DNA of 64,000 nt. Source: Hofstenia miamia. Taxonomy: Eukaryota; Xenacoelomorpha; Acoela; Hofsteniidae. The stretch covers positions 288,997-352,996 of the forward strand of contig CABFPE010000630.1 in NCBI GenBank assembly GCA_900660155.1, in the 5' to 3' direction. Both the position numbers and the translations under genes were made by a program. Of this stretch, positions 60,401 through 64,000 are shown piece by piece. The notes beneath the pieces were generated by a model. That model was not told where the DNA came from and did not search any database. It saw nothing but the letters and a program-made list of their open reading frames with translations. The first letter of the stretch is position 1. Every line of letters begins with the position of its first letter.

Positions 60401-63176
60401 AAATCTAGACGATCGCTGACGTAATTAACAAAATGACAGGCTTCTTGTCTGCTCGAGGAAATTGCCTGACTTGGATTAATTTAGGTTTTTCAGCAAATCA
60501 ATATGTCCCACCAGCGCACCTACAATCATTCTGTCACATGCATCCATCAAAGCTATGCTCTTAATTTTCATTGTAAAATATTGTTGATCAAAATAGAAAA
60601 CGGAGAATGAGATTGACATATAATTTAAAAAGGAATAAGTCCTACCGTGTTATTGTTGACTGGAGAGTACTTGAGAGCCAAATCAATATATGTCTTGTAG
60701 TCACTGATATCACCAGTTAAAGGATCTTTTCCAAAGAAAGAGCTTGTAAAGCTTGCATAAAGATTATCGCAATAATCTGTACTAAAAACAATTTGGTCTG
60801 TAGGCTCATGTACTCGTGTATTCATGATAATGTAAATTAGCTACTTTCTAAGAAATTGGAAAACATACTCGCGAACTAAATAACTGCGGAACCACACATT
60901 TTTTATCCCCGTTATGATCCTGAATTTTTATAACAGTCAAACTGGCCGTGTTCTAGCGCTGTGCCGCTACCAGCATTTTGTGACTTCAACGTAATCACCG
61001 TTTTTTACTGATAAACGTGACTGCTCAGAACAGACTTTTTCCACCTATCCGCCAATGCCTTCCCTATAAATTTTTCAAATGCAATAGAAGCACTAAAAAT
61101 TAAAAAATTCTCAAAATTAATGACAAAAATTTAAAATGATTTTGGGAAAAAATTTAACCAAGGCAAATTGGGTTAAGAAATGTTTATTTCTACCGAGTAG
61201 TGCTGTAATCTGATTGGCTGTGGGTAAATAGACAAAAACTAGATAAGCCAATTAAATTCAATTATACTCGGTTAATTTTGCGATGAACTTGCTGCCAGAC
61301 AAAATAGATTAATATTTGAAAATCTTTATTTTTGGGCATAACCATACCGAACCTAAAATTTGTAACCGGTGCGCATAGCTGTTTCCTGTTCCCGTACAAT
61401 TGGTTTTGATCCCGCACTAAGATTAAATATTCTAAAATTGCGCGTGATTGATCTAGTTGCATGCTTAATGGTGATATTACAGATACTGACAGTTTAGATT
61501 AGAAGATAAATTTAATTGCAAATATAACACAATCGAAAATTTGGTCCCTGTCCAGTCTTGGTTCCCTCTCGGAGGACTCTAATGAGGACTCTCAAAAAAT
61601 GTCATCTGACCAGGAACTTTTTATTAAAAAATGAAAAAAATTTGGTCTAGCTTAAACATGTTTCCCAGCCACAGTTCGCTGTTGTTTAAAGTAGAGTTCT
61701 TCTCCACATTTTGTTTGTCTCGGAATACACTGTTAGACATTCTTAACTCAGAGAGCAAGAAGTGTATTATAATATGTAATTGCGATGATTATGTATAAAA
61801 AAACATGCCTGCATACAGTGCAACTTCGCTTCTGTGATCGAATATTTATTTTTTGCTTTTTGAAAAAATATTATTGTTATAGTTTCTGGAAATATTAATG
61901 TATTAATGACAACCTATGAGAAATTAATTCATAATCATGTCGGGAACCTTATACTCGCACTTTTGAATTTATTAACTAACACACAGCCACTAGAGAGTGA
62001 CATCGGGTGCCCGATTAAAAGGATAGATTGATTGTTATCCACCACTCCATTTCAAAAGTTCTAGAACCAATTAATGGCTATGTTTACTCTATCTGAAAAT
62101 GATCCAAGACGTGAGTATTGCGAATCAAAATCTACGGCTCGGGTTCAAGAAAAAAATTTTGGGTTGGGTTCGTGACCATGATAAGTTCATATTGTCACTC
62201 TCTAACACCCGTAAAGATTAAAAAAGCTCTGTATCAACCCACACCCGCGCTCATCCCTTGACCATGAACAAGTTTATTTAGTCTGTTGACTCCCTAGGCA
62301 TTTACTAAGATCTTCTCGATAGACCGACCCTCAAATTCATTAAGAAATAAAGTTTACATATATGTTGATTTACTTCAGAACATCCCTTCTAAAGAAACGC
62401 ATCGTTAATCAAATTATAATGTGTATTCTCTAAACTAAAACAATAAGAACCATTGTTTCCACTACAACTCCAAATACCAGCTATCATTCTGTTCCTACCA
62501 TTTCATGCGTAGTTAGCCAAAACCTACTCCTTCTTGAATTATTTTTTTCAAATTGTATGAGTTTTCAATTTGGCATTGGGGAATTTCTTGAAAAAAGTGA
62601 ATTATAAATTTCTAAAGTATTTAAGTACATCTGTAATAATATTGATTCAGAAATGATAATGAAAAACATAAAATCTACATTTTAATTAAAACAATTAACA
62701 AAAAATAGACATGGACACCAGGCAAAGAGTAATAAATACTGCAGATAACAATGACAATTTTGTTTCTGTTGCAGGCAGCAGTGGTAAAGCAATCGCATAA
62801 TGGACTGCTGGTTCTGGCAATACACAAATTTCTCCAATAATAATACACCAGTGATAATACACAGTGCTCTTTGAGCTAGCATAAATGTATGCTAAAATTA
62901 CGAATATTTTTTAATATATATATATATATATATATATTCTTCTGACGATTACAGTAGAAGCAATCACAAACGCTAACAGTTTATTCAAATTTTAAAATTA
63001 TATAATTATTTATAGTGACTTACGAGTAATTGGAATTAGGAGGAGTTTGAGATAGTCAGAGCATCTACATAGTCATAGCATCTACCATAGTAAATTTCTC
63101 TAATATTAGGTGTTGTAGAAAATGAAAAAGCAGAAGAGATAAAACACATTAACACGCTTGCGATTAACGCAGACAT
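45955..63176 (-). CDS. ADP-ribosyl cyclase (CD38/BST1/Aplysia cyclase family), seven exons, about 320 aa
   Basis: Family enzymes turn NAD+ into cyclic ADP-ribose, or ADP-ribose plus nicotinamide, messengers and regulators of calcium release. Exons on the - strand: 63176-63069, 60840-60646, 56324-56106, 48552-48476, 47359-47267, 46802-46707 and 46129-45955. From exon 2's donor onward every junction is AG/GT and in phase. Signal peptide about 1-20; conserved GRC (33), TIETMLLGY with Glu126, PAFWAAAS with Trp168, NYELPN with catalytic Glu206, SLLC (270), and a membrane segment at about 287-311 followed by KWFRIQKL. It is closest to the Aplysia cyclase pattern. Nine cysteines remain, eight of them matching four of the six CD38 disulfides. 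The exon 1/2 junction is uncertain. The gene converges with GTF2E1. Confidence 0.9.
46707..46802 (-). CDS. ADP-ribosyl cyclase exon 6
   Basis: Starts after AATATTTAG and ends CCACC|GTAAGA. With the split codon it encodes NFTCSSDNIKELFADARKYL then GNDTKITCEENPP. The two cysteines correspond to the EKC...FDC pair of Aplysia, and CEENPP to CVENPR. Phases fit on both sides. Confidence 0.92.
47267..47359 (-). CDS. ADP-ribosyl cyclase exon 5 (catalytic glutamate)
   Basis: Starts after TTTGTTTTAG and ends AGAAA|GTATGA. It encodes MFYNYELPNMKSSLITSLNI followed by MLLQELGLER, aligning with Aplysia FFGKYELPNLTNKVTRVKVI. The Glu in YELPN (residue 206) corresponds to catalytic Glu179 of Aplysia and Glu226 of CD38. 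The residue matching Aplysia Phe174 is Met here. Exon phases are consistent with exons 4 and 6. Confidence 0.93.
47442..47769. mobile_element. hAT-type MITE in cyclase intron 4
   Basis: Ends TAGAGATGTGGGCGGT and ACCGCCCCACCTC are imperfect inverted repeats. Flanks CTATGTAC (47434-47441) and CTAAGTAC (47770-47777) match at 7 of 8 positions. The 328-bp element is non-coding, with GGTATACCGC-type subterminal words. Confidence 0.7.
48476..48552 (-). CDS. ADP-ribosyl cyclase exon 4
   Basis: A 77-base exon, starting after AATTTTTAG and ending AATAG|GTTAGT in phase 2. It encodes FAGKAIGQANVLLLGTSSRE then PYDRN, and the split codon gives Ser. It corresponds to CD38 FAEAACDVVHVMLNGSRSKI, where the family's VMLNG strand is VLLLG here. 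The CD38 cysteine in this segment is absent, as it is in Aplysia. Too short to stand out as an open frame; recognised by homology and phase. Confidence 0.88.
48679..48758. other. Assembly gap (80 N) inside a (TA)n tract
   Basis: TA repeats with ACATAC interruptions flank it (48583-48678 and 48759-48777). Confidence 0.95.
49240..50890 (+). mobile_element. P-element/THAP9-type transposon fossil with THAP domain
   Basis: From ATG 49381 the frame begins MIRKCCVLVCKSGFNYKTN and then QFSFPKDVELKEKWLRAI, the C..C and Trp part of a THAP zinc finger. The closing VCEKHF (C..H) follows in another frame near 49527. After about 600 bp of AT-rich sequence, transposase-like text resumes: IIRFSLMLQFISNATFQFFR (about 50450), YDEIFLEKRL (about 50630, probable first catalytic acid of the RNase H fold) and VGIDVEGNSNEII (about 50685). 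Frame changes are frequent and termini were not found. It lies antisense in cyclase intron 3. Its gene type matches the C-terminal fragment at 21.9-22.5 kb. Confidence 0.7.
50891..52744. other. Cyclase intron 3, middle part
   Basis: AT-rich, with repeated CTTAA/AGAAT words around 50950-51070 and a G-run at 51357-51369. No supported element. Confidence 0.45.
52745..52776. repeat. Perfect 32-bp palindrome without spacer
   Basis: CATGGACTCCTAGAAT followed directly by ATTCTAGGAGTCCATG. All 32 positions are self-complementary. It lies in cyclase intron 3, immediately before a MITE-like tract. Confidence 0.9.
52799..56105 (-). other. Cyclase intron 3, distal part
   Basis: Holds a MITE-like GAGTCGAGT-rich tract (about 52810-52900), a GC-richer stretch at about 53560-53880 that I cannot classify, a GC patch at 54750-54840 and short TA tracts near 53906 and 54016. 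Weak coding-like frames occur at about 55090-55380 and 55850-56000 on the + strand, without recognisable motifs. Confidence 0.45.
56106..56324 (-). CDS. ADP-ribosyl cyclase exon 3 (active-site core)
   Basis: Starts after CTATGTTTAG and ends AAAGGG|GTAAAT; 73 codons, phase 0 at both ends. It encodes QLFYSHTGQWTGQL, NYRTIETMLLGYLSNSLEWC, SDDCPSWGTETVHN and YPAFWAAASKG. It aligns with Aplysia VMFWSGV, TLEDTLPGYMLNSLVWC, VCPDF and ESFWGMASS. The Trp of the first motif is Tyr here. The conserved Glu of TIE and the Trp of AFW are kept. The EWC and DDC cysteines match a conserved disulfide pair. The Cys normally following the PD(W/F)K segment is missing. Confidence 0.93.
56325..60645 (-). other. Cyclase intron 2
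   Basis: 4.3 kb of AT-rich sequence with a (TA)n tract at 57360-57400, a single N at 57609 and a hairpin at 56885-56914 (arms AGAAGGGTT/AACCCTTCT). No coding-like segment I can support. Confidence 0.6.
60646..60840 (-). CDS. ADP-ribosyl cyclase exon 2
   Basis: Firm coding part: TDYCDNLYASFTSSFFGKDP, then SDYKTYIDLALKYSPVNNNT, ending ACG|GTAGGA in phase 0. It aligns with Aplysia SDCSALWKDFFKAFSFKNPC. The cysteine after P in that motif is absent here. The start given uses the AAAGTAG acceptor, which is in phase with exon 1. An attractive alternative acceptor, GTTTTTAG near 60790, is out of phase with the exon 1 donor used. Confidence 0.8.
60841..63068 (-). other. Cyclase intron 1
   Basis: 2.2 kb, AT-rich, carrying a possible short MITE (61991-62204) and a (TA)n tract (62915-62937). 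Nothing else was recognised. Confidence 0.6.
61991..62204. mobile_element. Short hAT-like MITE
   Basis: TAGAGAGTGACA at the left and TGTCACTCTCTA at the right are a perfect 12-bp inverted repeat, 214 bp outer length. The flanking 8-mers match at only 5 of 8 positions. The same terminus occurs at 396-407. Confidence 0.65.
63069..63176 (-). CDS. ADP-ribosyl cyclase exon 1 (signal peptide)
   Basis: The frame starts MSALIASVLMCFISSAFSFS, a clear signal peptide. It continues TTPNIREIYYGRCYDY, matching the mature start of family members (REL..VFLGRCKDY in Aplysia). The donor is unclear. TAT|GTAGAT at 63068 keeps the frame and fits a phase-0 acceptor in exon 2. A better-looking GTAAGT 45 bases further on would include an in-frame TAA. 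The exon end is therefore provisional. Confidence 0.7.
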
Positions 63177-64000
63177 TCTGTTATGTGCTGATAGTCAGAT
63201 TTTGTTTACTTGAACAACATCGGAAGGATATCTATTAATAGATTACTTAATGGTCTCTAACTTCCGTATTGGTGATAATGCCAACTCAATCTGTATGCAA
63301 GTTGCAACTTACTTGCTGGCACTACACGATATGACTAATAATAAATGAAATATTATTGAAAATAAATTAATATGTGTTTAATTTCTTGAATATATAACAT
63401 GTTTCAGTGGAATAATTTATGTGGATAATTTCATAGTATTACTTTTTTATAAAAAATTCTTAAGTTGAATGATATTCAAAGATGCATGCAAATCAAAAGC
63501 AGAAAACTATTCAATAATCAAAGTGAAATTTTGCTCCTTTGAATGAGTTCTGATTATAATGATTCCATTATACTATTACTAATACTACATTTCAAGGCTT
63601 TTTATTAAAAACATATCAATAAAATTAAAATCAAATGAAATATGGCAACAGAAAATTTAGGGAACAAATAAATTCTGAGAAAACTCTTTATGAGTACTGT
63701 CTTGTTCAAGAAAATATGTTTTATTAAGTCTTCTGAATTGGATAGAATTTCTAAATTCTAGAGACATCTTGTTAAATAATTCATATGCATATACAAAAAA
63801 TGAGTTGGAGACATATGAATTTTTAAGGTGAAGGATTTTTAGAATTTTTTTGTCGACTATTAAATTTTAGTTTACTATTAATGTGCTTGGAAAATTTTTT
63901 GTTTTTTACTACTGCTACTACTACTGTTTAAAATGATTTAATAATCATTAACTATAAACTACAAAAGAAGAGCAGTACTGATAACAATAAGCACCATATA
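63177..64000. other. 5' flank of the cyclase gene
   Basis: AT-rich. The cyclase promoter and 5' UTR are expected here on the - strand, but no core promoter motif can be supported. Confidence 0.4.

Noticed and set aside
60360-60560. - strand text LMDACDRMIVGALVGHIDLL as an extra cyclase exon
   Set aside because: It has no counterpart between the family segments encoded by exons 2 and 3, which join perfectly in phase without it.
1-64000. CRISPR array, operon structure or bacterial features
   Set aside because: No regularly spaced repeats with unique spacers; the genes are intron-rich and metazoan.
1-64000. Endogenous retrovirus, LTR element or Polinton
   Set aside because: No long terminal repeats, gag/integrase/protease, capsid or protein-primed polymerase text was recognised; the RT fragments are of non-LTR type.

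Overview
This is an animal (metazoan) nuclear window, about 70% A+T by eye, with spliced genes, multi-kilobase introns full of transposons, many (TA)n microsatellites and several assembly gaps. Only two genes can be identified with confidence, and they converge. On the + strand, six coding exons (4970-27731) encode the alpha subunit of general transcription factor TFIIE (GTF2E1, about 410 residues). On the - strand, seven exons (63176 down to 45955) encode an ADP-ribosyl cyclase of the CD38/BST1/Aplysia cyclase family (about 320 residues). It resembles the Aplysia enzyme most, but has a signal peptide plus a C-terminal membrane anchor. The sequence fits an invertebrate with a repeat-rich, AT-rich genome; I cannot name the species.

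Layout. 1-1.2 kb: a LINE reverse-transcriptase fragment cut by a MITE end. 2.2-4.6 kb: a 983-bp tandem duplication, extended by an apparent unmerged contig overlap. 5-27.7 kb: GTF2E1. Its introns hold a Tc1/mariner element with about 37 residues between its last two catalytic acids (8790-10435), hAT-type elements with visible target duplications (10711-11540, 12152-12530, 14219-14761, 18364-19144), a piggyBac-like MITE (21053-21574), a P/THAP9-type transposase fragment (21870-22490), and an unidentified decayed coding-like tract (12531-13240). 28-45 kb is intergenic: a 1.2-kb element with 33-bp inverted ends, two LINE fragments, a mariner with DD41D-like spacing that the assembly has partly duplicated, and a Tc1 fossil close to the 3' end of the cyclase gene. 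45.9-63.2 kb: the cyclase gene, whose introns carry a hAT MITE, a THAP-domain transposase fossil and a perfect 32-bp palindrome.

The signal I find most intriguing is a three-copy interspersed repeat of about 250-290 bp (11616-11896, 17697-17948, and 32141-32415 inverted). Its flanks are shared, but the central hairpin arms differ between copies while remaining self-complementary within each copy.

The two genes have no evident functional link: one is basal RNA polymerase II transcription, the other NAD+/calcium-messenger metabolism at a membrane or in a vesicle lumen. No tRNA, rRNA or CRISPR array was recognised. Three of the four single-N characters are contig joins flanked by duplicated sequence, so local copy numbers there should not be trusted.
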